Shown here: piece by piece, positions 46,162 through 59,074 of the stretch
Layout: each line of letters starts with the position of its first letter
Numbering within the stretch: position 1 is the first letter of the stretch
Origin: Stereum hirsutum FP-91666 SS1
Taxonomy: Eukaryota; Basidiomycota; Agaricomycetes; Russulales; Stereaceae
Direction of reading: 5' to 3'
NCBI RefSeq assembly: GCF_000264905.1
Contig: NW_006763143.1
Coordinates: 62,001 to 126,000, forward strand
DNA: 64,000 nucleotides
The notes under the pieces: model-generated
The model's input: the letters and a program-made list of their open reading frames with translations, nothing else
The model's database searches: none
Told to the model about the DNA's origin: nothing
Translations under genes and position numbers: made by a program

Positions 46162-48619
46162 ATGACTGCAAACGCAGACGTACGGCAGACTGTGGGGGCA
46201 GTACTCTTGGGATGTCTGATCTCGTGCGCGTAAGTCGATATGTTTTTGTCTTTGTGAAGCATCCGCTTACTACTCTACATATGCAATACTCCTCTAGACT
46301 CTCTGGGGTTGTGGCCATCCAATCATTCTTTTATTTTCGGTTTTATCGTAAGGACCCGGCTGCGGTGAAAGCTTTGGTTCGTTTCGCCCTTATTTATATA
46401 TTTCTGCGTACTGCTCTGCTTACTACTTTACCTTGCTGTGCATAGGTGATATTAATCTGGTACGTTCACAGTTTCTTCGGTCGTGTTCTTTGAGACGATA
46501 AACTGATATGCGTCACTGACTCATACTAGGGTTCTTGATGCCATTCACACCGTCTTGGCCTGCCATGGCGTATGGACGTGTCTCATCCTCAACTTCGGAG
46601 ACCCAGCTATGGTCGACTACATACCCATGTACGCCTTTCCTCTGACTGTTTCTTCTTCTCTTCGTCATAGATCTCATATGTTCCGTCACCCTGCCAGGTC
46701 CATCGGAGTGAGCACCACACAATAGTCTGGCACGGGAGAGCACGAGTTCTGACTTGAGCAAATAATAGCTTACGGTCGCATTCACGGCTATCGTCACGTT
46801 CTTGGTGCAGGTGTGCGTATGCTTCTCACAGATTCATTCCTCGCGGTCTCGGTTTCGGTTGTTCTGATGGACTTGTGCGTAGGTTCTTTGCTTGGAGATT
46901 ATTCAGGTGTTAGTCCCTCCTTTCGTCGTTGCGACTTTTGTCTGCAAAAATCTGAATTTCATGGGCGGCAGTGAGCAAGAGAAATTATTGGATATCAGCT
47001 CCTGTGGTCCGTCACCCCATTTATTCTCTCTCGTCTCCGATTTGACTGAGGGGTGGTTTGCGTCTGAAAGGTCCTCTTGGCTACCACTCGTCTCGGTGAG
47101 TTTGCTCTTCATTGTCGTGACTGACTACATCAAGTTATAATGGTTGATTTGATGCCGCTTTATTTTTCTGTTGTGATATTGCAGTTTCTGCTCTAGGTGA
47201 GTTTCTTTCGAGAATTGGCCGGCGTTTTTTTATTGGGCTGATCGACCATGGTGATTTATTGTGCGCTGCTGATTGTGATGGTGCTCTTTGCAAAAGTATC
47301 TACACATGATATGTGAGTCTCAGATTCGCCTTGGTTGATGTTCTAGGATTACTGACTGCCTGGTATATACAGGATCCGATGGAAGAGCTTCGACACATTC
47401 GTCGATCATCTAGCGGTGTGTTTCTTTCATGTTTCTCCCACCCAACCTCAATCGAACTGAATTCTGTCCCATCGCGATGTCCTCGACCATAGTGGTGTTT
47501 CACGCTCGGCCTCTCCCTCTCCTCGGCTACGGACATCATCATCACGCTCTCGATGTGTTTCTACCTCCAGACGAGCAGGACCGGGTTCCAGACGTAAGTG
47601 TTCCATGCTACGTTGGTGGGACGATAATCTAATGAAGATGGCGGTATCGATACTTTAGATTGGACCATATCATCAATATGATCATGATCTACACCGTCAA
47701 CAATGGAGCGATCACCTGGTAAGACCGTCGTTTTTTGTGCTCAACTCCCGCAATCGACATACTCATACCTGTGTGTTTGATGAATGTAGCGTCGCGACCG
47801 TGCTTTCCCTCATCTTCGTACATACCATGCCCAATAGCGTATAGTATCCTCAGTCTGACTGGCCTCGTATCCATTTCCATCTCGAATGTGTGCAGTGGCT
47901 CAAAATGCCGTATAATCGCATTTTCTTCGGGATGCACTTCAGCATCACAAAGCGTAAGTTCATCGTCTCCCAATCACCCGTATATTCATCGACGACTCTG
48001 ACTATCCGAACCGGACTCACCAGTCTACGCTTTATCCCTCCTCTCAACGTACGTCGTCTCAAAGCCTACAGCCTCCCTGCCACTTTCCAGAAGTCGAAAC
48101 CTAACACTGCTCGATATGCTAGGCTCAACACACGGAAGTCCGTCCTAGCCTCGTCCACAAACACAAGCGCAGGCCGCGCCAGCGGCGGCCGAGGGGCCAA
48201 CAAAGATGGAATTGCACTCTCCGTGCGATTCCCTGCGAGCCCCGGATCTCCAAGGACGCCCAACAGTGCATCTCATGTTCGTATTCTTACTACACAGTAT
48301 TGCTATATCCCCGAACTATTTACTCAGACGAACGTTGCTATAATAGGGCCAGTTCAGTTCGCTGCATTCCCCGGTCGAAAGTAATCATTATCCGATGGAT
48401 GCGTCCATGAACGGTGCGATATCGGTAGCTGTCAATGTCGAGAAGACGGTTCAGTATGATTACGACGGGGAGCCTGATACACTGGCAGAGGCAACCACGA
48501 AGGATATACAAGTTGTGGCGGCGGATGGTCGAGGGGATATAGGTGCCGTGCCTATTTTGGAGAACGTTCCGAATCCGCGGTCGGGGTTGATGAGGGGGGT
48601 GAGGATGGGTGAGGTGTGA
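46162..48619 (+). CDS. DUF6534-type multi-pass membrane protein with micro-exons
   Basis: Exons in phase: 46162-46229, 46298-46376, 46446-46459, 46530-46628, 46698-46707, 46769-46812, 46883-46906, 47071-47095, then one or two unresolved short exons up to 47312, then 47373-47415, 47493-47593, 47659-47718, 47790-47817, 47896-47953, 48024-48048, 48123-48276 and 48353-48619. The family is identified by FYFRFYRKDPAAVKAL, VLDAIHTVLACHGVW, FFAWRLFR, then CFYLQTSRTGFQT, IYTVNNGAITC, FFGMHFSITKLYALSLLSTL and LNTRKS. About seven helices are expected, with a disordered cytoplasmic tail. The family is very common in Agaricomycetes and has no proven function; a receptor-like role is often guessed. Exons of 10 and 14 nt are required by the frame. 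Confidence 0.85.
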
Positions 48620-48945
48620 AAGTGTGAGGTTTGTATATATGTGTGTATCTACCCCGAAGGCTTGGACTTGGGGTCAATCTTGAGGCTCTGCGTTTTGGGC
48701 GTTGTTATCGTTTTGCTGTCACAGTCTGCTCTGATGATACCTTGTATGCGTACTCAATTAACACTGTCACTTGCCTGCATATATTTCGTACGAGGTCCTA
48801 TGCTCCGCGATCTTGACCAAGAGTCCAAAGCTTATTCTGGTATAACGTCCAGCACATCAATACAAAGAAAATTTCACCACCCAAGTCCGTCAATGATTCC
48901 ACTCCATAAAACCTGCAAAACTGAAGCAACGAGAACTCCACCGCC
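48620..48945. other. convergent 3' spacer
   Basis: Lies between the stop codons of the DUF6534-type gene and EXO84. Likely two overlapping 3' ends. No motif seen. Confidence 0.45.
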
Positions 48946-51900
48946 TCAAAACTTATTCATCCGCCTCGGAACCGCACTCCCCGGTGTCCTCGCACCCTCT
49001 CTATCCCTCTCCCTCCCCCCACCAGGCGTCCTCGCACCCTCCCTCTCCCTCTCCCTCTCTCTGTCCCTATCCCTCCCAGACGCACTCCCAGGCCGATCCC
49101 TACTCCTCGGCGGAACAGGCACCGGCCCCGCACCAGCTCCCATCGTCGCCACAGAACCAGCCATACTCGGCGCCGGACTCCTCGACGGCCTCCCATTCCC
49201 GTTCCCGTTCCCGTTCGCATTGGTATCTTGTGAAGTCGCACGTACCGGCGTAGGAGATAACGGAATCGGCGGTACAGGTGGAGGAATCTTCGGGGATCCG
49301 AGTCCTTCCCTCTCGCGTTCTCTTTCGCGTCTCCTGTGAGAAGAGGAGGACGCGGCGGGGGAGTTGGAGCGCGAGTGGGGCGTGGGTGTAGGTGTTGTGC
49401 TGGGTGAGGGGGGTGTACGTGTGGATGTGGAAGATGAGGTGCTACTGCTGTTGGAGGCGGAGGTGAAGGAGGCCATGGAGGCGAGGGCGTGTGTGGGGCG
49501 GGGACTGCGTGGGGTTGGGGAGCGTGGGGTAGATGAGGAGGAGGATGTCGGGAGGGGTGGTTGGGCGAAGAGGGATTGTTGGGCTTGAGATGCGGATGCG
49601 GATGAGGGTGTGGGAGAGCGGACGGGTGGGGTTGGGGTGGATGGGGGTATAGGTGCTGTGATGGTTGGGGCCGTGGATGACTTCTTCGCGGAGGAGGAGG
49701 TGGTGGTGTTGGAAGAGTTTGCGAGTTGGGCTTTGGAGTCGGGTTTGGCTTTGGGGTCACGGACGAGGAGCTCGTTGAGCAGGAATCGGAAGTCGAGACC
49801 GTATTCTTGTAGGAGCTGATGTGGTATGTTTGATGAAAGTCGTAGTGCTATTGTGAGAGATGAAGGGCTTACCTTGCGGCTCTGCGCATACGTGATCTTG
49901 AGCGCTTCGTCGATCGTCTTCTGATCCACGTCAGAACTATAGACCTGTTTCCTAAACATCTCCGCATACGTCTCCATCTCGCCCTTCGCCCACTCAATGA
50001 AGCCTTCACATTCCAGTTCGTATCAGCGCTCATCGTAATCGTAGAAAAACGGAAAACTTACAGCTCGCGACCTCATTCTCCTTATAACTCGCCAAGAACC
50101 AATCCGCCGTATGTTTCACCGCCGTAAACACCACCGTCGCCAAATCATGCACATACATCCCCACATGTCCCTCAAACCTCAACATCCTCACCAACCTCCT
50201 AACGACCTCCCTCCTCGCCCTCAAAAACGCCACCCTCGCCTCCGCGCCCTTCCCCAACCTCACCAACAGCCCAATCAGATGCACGACCTTCGTCTTGCCG
50301 TTGCCCGGGTCCGACAGCGCTTCGAGCAAGGCGGTGGTGAGCGAGGAGGTTAAGGCGGGGAGCTTGGTGGAGAGGGAGGGAGTGATGGAGAGTTTGGCTT
50401 GGCCTTGTTCGACGAGGGAGACGGCGGAGTCGTAAGAGCGGAGAGCGATGGAGACGGTGAGGTCATCACAGAAATCGGAGACCCAGCGCATGTCGCGGTC
50501 GTGTTTTTCTTTGGCGCCTTCGCCCATGCCGGCGCGACGGGCGAGGTCTGCCATCCAGTCTGGACCGTCGGCGGCGAAAGCGAGGGAGCTGCGCTGTAAA
50601 TATACGGAGAGTTATTGGGTGGCTTTGAGGCGGAATGGGGGGAATTACTGACGTCGCCTGCGAAGAGGGTCTTGCGCTGCTCATGCTCGCCCTCTCGCTC
50701 TTTCCGCCTCTTGGCTGCCAGTTCTTCCGCGACGTGTCGTAGTTGTGACAATAGACTCTTCTTATCCGCGGATGACTCTGTCCGGTACACACTGACCTCC
50801 TTGACATGTTTGATCTTGAATACGTTCGTCATAGCTGCCACTCCCATCAGATATCCGTCTACTCACCACGCATGAGGGATTATCACTCACTAGCCGTATC
50901 CTTCGTATCCAACACCAACATCTCATTCAACGCCCAACACCTTTCCGCCACCAACCTCTCCCCTCCATCCTGTCCCCCTCCCCCACCCCCACCTCCCCCA
51001 CCCGCATCCCTCCTCTTCCTTCTCCTCGCCACCAACACCGCGTCATCCAACACCACGAACCGCACGCCTCCTACGGCTTTATATGTCGCGGCATTGAGTG
51101 CTTGGGCGTCCATTTCGCAGATGACGTGTCGGCCGGGGGTGGTGGGTACGAATTTTGTGGATCCTTCGATTTGGGTGTGGAGGGATTGCATTTGGGAGGC
51201 GTAGAGGACGCGGAGGTCGGCGACGGAGGAGCGGACGTTGCGCCGGCGGTCTGGTGGCGGAGGATGACGGTGATGAGGAGGAGGAGAGATGAATGGGTGG
51301 TTAATGAAAGAGGAAAAGGGAAAAGAGGAAGGAACGGACCTGCGACGGAGTTGGATTCGTCGATGTGGAGGAGGGAGGGCATGCTTTTCCATTCGGCGAG
51401 GGACTCTTTCAGTTCGAGCATTTCGTTCTCCAGGTTTGAGATCTCTTTCGAGATGAGTACGAATTCGGCGTAACTAGAGCATGCCATATAAGTATACGAT
51501 CGAAACGCGAGTGCACAAAGACTCACTTCTTGAATACGTTCCTCTGCAGATCTTGGGCCACACCGTCTTTCGAAGCTTGTAATGAAGACTGCATGGACTT
51601 CAACTCCGCTTCAGTCGCGTTGGACATCTTCACTTTCAGAACTAGACAACGGAGTGGTCAGGATAACCACCGACAGAGCAATAGAGAAACACACAAGCAT
51701 CCGGGTCAAACTCCTCCACATCTAACAACTTATTCTCCGCCGCCCTAATCTCCTCCAAACTCGGCCCTCTATCCTTAACGACCTCCTCCTCCTCCTCTTC
51801 CTCATCAATCGTATCTCTCCCCCTATCCCTCCTCGCAGGGGCCTGCCCGCCCGATGGCCGCAGCCCGATAGGTATGGACGGGACGCTCGGTACGGCGGCT

Positions 51901-52103
51901 ACGTTCGTCGGACCAGAGATGTCCGCATATCGCATCGACATGCGTTTCTTGATCTTGTCGTCCACTCTCGATTTGCGCGCATCTTTGGGTTTGGAGGTGG
52001 GGGGTCTGCCGTTTGGAGCGCCTGTTGGGGTTCGGGAGGATTGTTTCGAGAGTTTGGATTTGGAGCGGTTGACGGAGGCTTTCCGGGTTCGTAGGGACTC
52101 CAT
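48946..52103 (-). CDS. EXO84: exocyst complex subunit EXO84
   Basis: Eight exons, 51695-52103, 51527-51641, 51340-51473, 50891-51250, 50653-50834, 50062-50593, 49873-50003 and 48946-49815, join in phase to 910 residues. The N-terminus is basic, with an acidic run. FDPDAFLKVKMSNATEAELK and YAEFVLISKEISNLENEM form the N-terminal coiled coil. A PH-like domain follows (GVRFVVLDDAVLVARRRKRR, ERCWALNEMLVLD). The helical C-terminal rods contain WFLASYKENEVASC, EMFRKQVYSSDVDQKT and EYGLDFRFLLNELL. The last 250 residues are low-complexity Pro/Ser/Thr with NG and RE repeats. EXO84 helps tether secretory vesicles at the plasma membrane during polar growth. A poly-Gly run interrupts the PH-like domain, a loop expansion. 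It is divergent from DUS2, 228 bases apart. Confidence 0.95.
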
Positions 52104-52331
52104 GCTCGACTACGATGAATATACACGAACTAGTCGGTGATGTGAAGTAAAGCAACCACTGGAAAGAGTTATGGACCGAAGACGTTTGTGGGATGGAGAT
52201 GATGGACGTTGTGCTGTGGCAACAGGCCGGCGCGGACGTCGTCTGGGGGTCTCCGATAAGATAAGATAAGATCGAATGACTACGCCTCCTCAACATGAAT
52301 TTCTTTCTTTCATGCCGACCGCCACAAACGG
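52104..52331. promoter_or_regulatory. shared promoter region of EXO84 and DUS2
   Basis: Only 228 bases separate the two start codons, so both transcripts must start here. GATAAGATAAGAT, two overlapping GATA-type sites, lies near 52255-52268. Co-regulation is possible but not shown. Confidence 0.5.
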
Positions 52332-54242
52332 ATGCTAACGCTCTCTGCACTCGCTCTCCGTCGCCCTCCATCTTGTACACTCACTCGTCTACGACATTTC
52401 TCACTCACTATGTCGCGTCGCTCAGCATCCCCACTAGACGTCCGCCATGCTAAACGTCCTAGACTCGACGGGGAGGGACGAGGATTGACCCCGGAGGATT
52501 ATAAGCATGGCATTATGCTCGCACCCATGGTTCGTTCGGGCGCACGTACGTCTCATCTGATCGACGTCCTCGATATACGTCTTACTGTTCTTCTTGCTGG
52601 AAATAGTCCCAACCCGACTTTTCGCGCTCAAACACGGCGCAAAACTAGTCTGGGGTCCCGAAATCGTCGATAAAGCCATCCTCCACGCAAAACGCGTCGT
52701 AGACCGTACGCTCCCTCTCCCTCTCCCTCTCCTCCTCCTCCCCTCCCTATCACTCTCCAAACTCACCCACCTCATTGATACACAGCAACAACCGGCGTAA
52801 TCTCCTACGAAGGCAAATCCAAAGCCATGTTCACCTGCCACCCCCTCGAAAAGCCCTTCCTAATCTACCAAATCGGCTCCTCCACCCCCTCTCTCGCCGT
52901 CCAAGCCGCCCGCGTCGTCATGCAAGACGTATCCGGGATCGACCTCAACTGCGGCTGTCCGAAGCCTTTCTCGACGCACAGCGGGATGGGCGCCGCGCTG
53001 CTTTCGACGCCGGATTTGTTGTGCGATATTTTGACCGCGTTGAGGAGGGAGATGCCGGCGGAAATTAGTGTAAGTTGTAAGATCAGACTGTTGGGCACGA
53101 AGGAGGAGACGTTGGAGCTTGTGAGGAGGATCGTGGGCACGGGTGTGAATTGCTTGACGATCCACTGTCGAACGCGGAGTATGCGGAATAAGGAGCGGGC
53201 GTTACAGGAGCGGTTGAGAGAGGTCGTGGAGTTCGTGAGGAACGAGTTGAAGAGCGATGTTGCGATTGTGGAGAATGGGGATTGTGTGGGGTATGAAGAC
53301 GCGAGACGGATATTGGCACTGACGGGCGCGGATTCGACGATGATCGCGACCGCGGCGGAGTCGAATCCTACGGTGTTTGCGAAGGAACCACTATTCGATT
53401 TGGAGCACACGCTCGTGCCGGATTACCTCCGTATGGTATGCTTCTCTCCTTTCCTCCATCATTTATTCCTTCTCTTTGTTTCATAGCGATGTTATTGACA
53501 AAGCCCCCATCACGAACAGTGCAAATACCTCGGCAACCACTGGTCCTCCACAAAATGGTGTCTCGCCCAATTCAAATCCCCGCGCTCCCCCAACTCGTCA
53601 TACACGAAATCGCAGGCCCTCACCATCCGCAACGCCCTCAGCAAAGCGAAATCATACGACGACCCGAACGCGATCGAGATTGTTGGGGGAATATGGAACG
53701 GGAAGGAGGTGTGGGATGAGTTGGAGAAGGTGGTGAGGAGTCGAACGAGCAACGGGGATGAGGGCGATGGGTTGAGAGTGGATGTTTGGCCGGCGGAGGA
53801 GATGGCGAGCATGGAGGAGGAGAGCGGAGATGGTGGGGCGGTAGTAAAGGTAGATGGTGTGGAAGCTCATGACCTGGAGAAAGCCGAGGAGCGACAAATC
53901 GAATCGAAGAAAGAAACCTACCCATCCGTCGACTCCGAACGCTCACAACAACACTCCGACCCCATCGCCCCACCCCAAGACCCAGACCCCGCCACACCCC
54001 TTCCCTCCACGCCCCTTCCATTGCCCAACTCCAACTCCAACTCCGCGACAAACTCCCCCGACGCAAACACAGTCTACATAACCCCCCAAGACTATCGCGG
54101 CAACCCGAACCCAGAAAACATATACGACGCACCGGGCGTGCCGGGCTCGATGGATATATCGAAGCGGTTGAGGATCGTTCCTGCGCTTGTGGAGGGTAGG
54201 GATGTGGATTTGGACACGCCGACGCCGAGTCAGAAGGGGTGA
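52332..54242 (+). CDS. DUS2: tRNA-dihydrouridine synthase, DUS2 type
   Basis: Four exons, 52332-52545, 52607-52705, 52786-53435 and 53520-54242, give 561 residues. The FMN-barrel begins MLAPMVRSGALPTRLFALKHGA. The catalytic loop is DLNCGCPKPFSTHSGMGAAL, with the Cys that protonates uridine. CKIRLL and IHCRTRS bind FMN and RNA, and IVENGDC is the usual G/N-rich motif. The DUS2 enzymes reduce U20 in the tRNA D-loop. The extra 200 residues at the C-terminus are acidic, then Pro/Asn-rich, without a recognised double-stranded-RNA domain. The first 26 residues are Arg-rich and acid-free, like a mitochondrial presequence, and a second Met at 52410 could give a cytosolic form. Confidence 0.92.
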
Positions 54243-55956
54243 GATGTGGGGATGGCATGGCATAGCACGGGATGGGACGTCGTTTGTTCGTTTTTGTTTC
54301 TTTGTGGTGTTGGTGGTGGTATTGCGGGCTGATATTTGCATTCTGTTTCGACGTTCGAAAGAGCCCTGCTGGCACACCTGTCGCTTTTCGCAGCAGCGGA
54401 CCCAACTCTCCTAACCCTAGGCCCTGGAACACGGATTCAGTGGTTTGGCTTCCATCTTGTTGTGCTACCATAGACCCGTCTCGAACTCTTGTTTTTTCCC
54501 GCACGCGACACTCAGACCCTGCATATGTTTGCGAGCCCGATGTAATGTTAGGCATTGTGTCCGCACCAGGTCAAGGTTTCTCGGTTGTATCTTTATTTTG
54601 GGGTTCATGGCGTAGGGATGCGCTACCCATGGCTGCCTGATCTAGTTCTCGTCGTGTTGATCCTACATCGCAGGCAATCACGGAACAACCACAGTCCGTT
54701 TTCGCCGACTAGGTCTCAGATTTCCTGTCGGTTACACAAGCGAGTCGTGGAAACGTTGATGCTCAGGTTCTGCGACATTTGGTGCGATGCTCTCAGTATA
54801 CCACAGGCTCTAGCGTCGGTTTTCCCTCGTCCGACGAGTTTGTGCAGAGCGCTGATGAGTCTCCTATCACGGTCCAGCGTCGCGTGTAGCAGTTTTAAGA
54901 GGATTCAGAAAATGTAGAGAGGGCGCGTTGAAAGTAGTGGAGCCGTTCCGCAAGATCGTATAAGCTTTCGCGAACATGGCAGATGCTTCTTGTGGAGTGG
55001 TACGCCGAGTCAGAAGGCAGTGGAAGCCTGATGCAGTCAGTTTCGTTTGTCCTTTCGCAACTGGTGCTGCTCCTCTGTATCTTGCTGTTTTTTTTTTTTT
55101 TTTGGATGACTTCACTCCATCTCTTCCATCTCATCTTAGATTCTACAGACCTGCCTATCCTTCGCTTAATAGATAATACGGGCTGTCCCTGCAGACGATC
55201 ATGATCTGACTACGCATTTCTACTATAGACCTTGCGACCCTGATGATGATTTTTTGGGTCCACTGTACGAAACGGTACCCCTCAAAGAGGAGACGAAGCA
55301 AAATGAGGTACGTATCCCCAGAAATGTTATTTTTGGCGCTACTATTCCCCTACAGAGAAAATTATCGGGGAGTCACAATGTGATTCGAAACCGCTGTATC
55401 GATACTCAAGAGCTACGGTGAACAAACAACCTGTAAGTAAACGGAGATTGATGAAAACAATCTCTCTGTCCGCGAAAGTCCGTTTCACACTGTCTACAAG
55501 CAGTCCATCAAATACACCGCGGGAGCTAGGCCCTCGGCAGCTGTGAAATGGACTGACTAAGCTCCATGCATATGCAGCAAGGTGTCGTCTGCAGTGGAAT
55601 CCCAAAGTCTGACACTGCCTGCGACTACGTAGCAGGCGTGCAAGTAGCATTTCCTCGAGGTGATACTAGTAGCGTGCGAATCCCTACCTCACAGCATATG
55701 AAACATTGAAACCTCGTCGGGCTGGCTTAGGCGGCTGCGCGAGGTGGAGCTTCACCAAAAAAACAGATGCGGTAAGACACAACGACGCGGCGACGGGAAA
55801 CCATGAAGTGGGGTTAGGGCCCATATTTGAACTCAGACGCCCGGAGTGTAAAGTGAGGGCACTTGTGTCTTGACGTTTAGGCTTCGCTCGCGGGGACTGT
55901 GCTGCTCAATATCTCAATCCTTCTTGGTCTTTACTCATAATCAGATCGTCTCAGTC
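54243..55956. other. gene-free 1.7 kb
   Basis: No gene recognised. A run of 16 T lies at 55088-55103. Short open frames carry no motifs. Confidence 0.45.
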
Positions 55957-58900
55957 ATGTCCTCTACGCGACCTGACATCCCTCTCACACTTCGAATGCG
56001 GACGGTGGGGTCTCTCAGGCATCCGATGCTGTTCAAGAACTACAGGTCATCGCGTACGACCCAATCACCGTGGATGGCCACAAACGATTAGATCGGGCAG
56101 TTATGGAATCTGAAATCCTCACATATATGCTCGATAACCAGATAATTATACCCGGGCAGAGTCTTACTGCCGAGAGTCCCAAGTACGTCTTGTGCTCAAT
56201 ATGCAAAACCGGCGTACAAGAGGGCCTGTTGGATCTCGCTGTCGGGGCTGCTCAAAGGCTGTTAGCGCAGTATCCTGAGCTAGGGGAGATGGTGGGTAGG
56301 GCGTGGGTCAATGGTGCCGGTTTTAAGGATATACGGTGCCTGAGTAGTGCTTCGACCCGAGTGATCATCGTCGACATTACTAACACAATCGCAGGGCTTC
56401 TCAGGTCGAACATACCTGACGACATTTTCAACCTTCAAGGTAATCAAGGCGAAACACTTTATGAGGCGAGTGTAAAGGGTACGTCTCGTTACTTCTCCTG
56501 TCTGTACTGTAACCTGATTGCTTCATAATACACCGTTTATTCTCATAGCCACGGAGGACTCTTGGAACTATGAGTTTATAGGTTCCGCCCATGTGGCTCT
56601 GAAAGCCCATATTATGTACCATCGGGAAACGATCACCAATCCGTATGCGCCTTACTGCGCCATCGTTCAATCGACCGGAACAGGAAAGTCGAAAGTAGTG
56701 GACGAGTTCAGCAAGACTCATTTCGTCATACCAGTGAATCTTAGAAAGCCTGGAGCTGGAGGTATGCATGCCCGAACTTCGTCACTTGTAATATCGTATT
56801 GATTACACTGTGCTTCAGGCTTTCCTCCTTCAGACGAAGAGGTTCACAGATTTCTTAACGTCGGCTTCCTTATGACTCTCCCGCCACCCTATGTATGGAT
56901 TCGGATGAACACCTTCATATTCGCACTGTTAGAGGAATGTGAGAAGGTTATCGACGAGGCCATGAACCATCGAGCGGTTGGTCATACCTGGCTCCGCTCC
57001 GAAGGTGCTGCCTGGTTCCGGAAGATGATGACCCAAGGCCAAACGATGCACAGTCAAGGCCAATATCGCGTAAACTTTTACAATAAGGTCGTCCGACGGG
57101 CTACAGAGGTGATTGAAGACCACTCTCACCTAAATATATGCTGATATATTGACTTGTAGCTGTACGGTGACGTCATTTCTTCACCACTGATCTCTGGGTC
57201 GTCCACCACGACGGCATCCACCACGGTACCCCAGCCCACCGAACCGAGTAGGAGAGGCCCATCCCCAGATATAACAAGATTCGCCAGCCCAGGTGAATCA
57301 CTCCTGACATCGCCTTTCGTACTTTCGTCTGATCACTCGCATGTCGACAGGGGATTCTTCGGTCGTAGACAAAAGCAAATCCCTGATCAGTCGCTGGAAC
57401 TATCGGCAATCGAAGACTCAAAAGGAACCGGTCGTCTACTTGGCCTTCGACGAAGCCCATTTTCTGACCACACCAGACGAGCAAGCGGCGGGTCCTAAAG
57501 TCGCATCTCCGTTCTCCCATCTTCGAAAGATTTTACGGTCCTTCAGAGACTTGCCTCTCTTTGCCATGTTCCTCTCTACAACGGGCAAGATCACCCAATT
57601 TAATACACCAAAGGAGGACGACGATTCCACTCGATTACAGGATGGAACACTGGTGGTGATTCCTCCATTTTTCGCTCTCGGCTGGGATCAGCGCGCTGCT
57701 CCCCTGGATGTACCAATGACTCTGACCTACGTCTCCGCTCTACCCTATAAGGCTAGACTCGGCCGTCCTCTGTGAGTATCTCCTTGTCACATCTCACTCA
57801 TCCATCGTACTTATGACGTCGTCAGCTTCGCTTCTCGGTACGCATCAGGGGAATTGCTTCACGGACAGGAGCGCAAACAGCTTCACGAACATCTTGCCGA
57901 ATTCGCGGCACAAAAGCTTATCAGACGCAACCTTTCCTACTGGTCCTCTAGCCTCAACCTCGACCAGGAACTGGCCTGTCTATCTGCTCGCATTCCCGTA
58001 GAGTTTATGTCCTCCGTCCATACTCCGTCGACCAAAGCCGAAAAGGATCAGATCGCCAATCACATGCGTATTTGCCTGTCTGTGGACCCGTCTTTCCGCA
58101 AATTCACGTCGCTCAACCCTTCGGAACCTATAGTTTCGGAGGGCGCCTATCTCCTCATGACCGACAGCAGAACGAAGTTCCACGCTCCCTTGGCTTTTTC
58201 TCGCGTTCTGACTGGCTTTTCCATCTACCAGGGAGATCGGGGCGAGTTTGTGGCCCTGCTTGCCATCATCATGGCCCGGGACCGCGTCGTCAAAACGCAG
58301 GGTGTACTTGATGGCGTCTTTGGCGTTGTTCCGTTCATGAACGCGCTCATTGCGAGGCCAGCCAGGCCAACCGATCGTTTTGCGGATGTTCTGGCAATGA
58401 AGCCGTCCGTTTACCAAAACCCCAACGACAAGGAGACCTGCTTTGAAAACGCGTTCGCCGACGTTCATCTTCATTTCAACCACGTCGTGAAGCGGCAGGT
58501 TCAGAAAGTCAATATGGGCGTCTTTCGGGGCTTGATTGCGCGATGCGCGGCGTTCATGGGTGCCAATGGTCAAGCAGGTTTCGACATAGGGGTCCCTACG
58601 GTACGAGGTATAGGTATCGTGAACGACGAGACACAGGGAATGGCTCTTTTACAGATCAAGAACGATCCCCGTTTCACCGAAGAAGTTGTTCCAGAACTTT
58701 TCGACAGAATGGATCCCGTCACTCTAAAACTCATCGACACTGACACGACCCTCAAAACGCCGATCATCCGGATCGTCTTCGCTTTGGCAGCCAACACTCC
58801 CGCTGTTCGCTGTGTTGAGACTCGAAAACAGGCCAACTTCACGTCCTATGACATTTGGGTCGCGGGTCTCAGCCCAGACGTGCTTGCCGTTATTGATATG

Positions 58901-59074
58901 AAGGATCAAGCGATCTGGGATGAACTGCTTTCTGCGTCGAAAGGATGGGAAAACATGTATAAGCACCCGGACCCGACCACGCATAAGCTAATGCAAAACA
59001 TGGCGCCCATGCTCGGCGATACGGCCGAGTTTTGGAAATTTGGACTGCCAAAGGCTGAAGTCGGTCCAAATTGA
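55957..59074 (+). CDS. large Agaricomycete P-loop NTPase, 5' end uncertain
   Basis: From ATG 56103 the exons ..-56478, 56549-56761, 56819-57108, 57160-57292, 57351-57771 and 57826-59074 join in phase to 893 residues. Walker A is VQSTGTGKSKVVDEF; a Walker-B-like VVYLAFDEAHFL follows about 240 residues later. The 430-residue C-terminal part (RIVFALAANTPAVR, YDIWVAGLSPDVLAVID) has no domain I know. Coding clearly extends upstream of 56103 (DAVQELQVIAYDPITVDG), but ATG 55957 lies in another frame, so a frame break or a missed first exon exists near 55990-56025. The family is amplified in mushroom genomes; a link to Crinkler-type effector NTPases has been proposed in the literature for related fungal proteins, and I treat it as a possibility only. 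Confidence 0.75.

Noticed and set aside
48984..49253. Plus-strand Ser/Pro-rich frame
   Set aside because: It is antisense to the repetitive EXO84 tail.
48957..49760. Long Pro/His-rich minus frame inside EXO84
   Set aside because: It is an out-of-frame shadow of the low-complexity EXO84 C-terminus.
55088..55103. Run of 16 T as a sign of a retroposed gene
   Set aside because: No gene body, target duplication or homology to another locus in the window was seen next to it.
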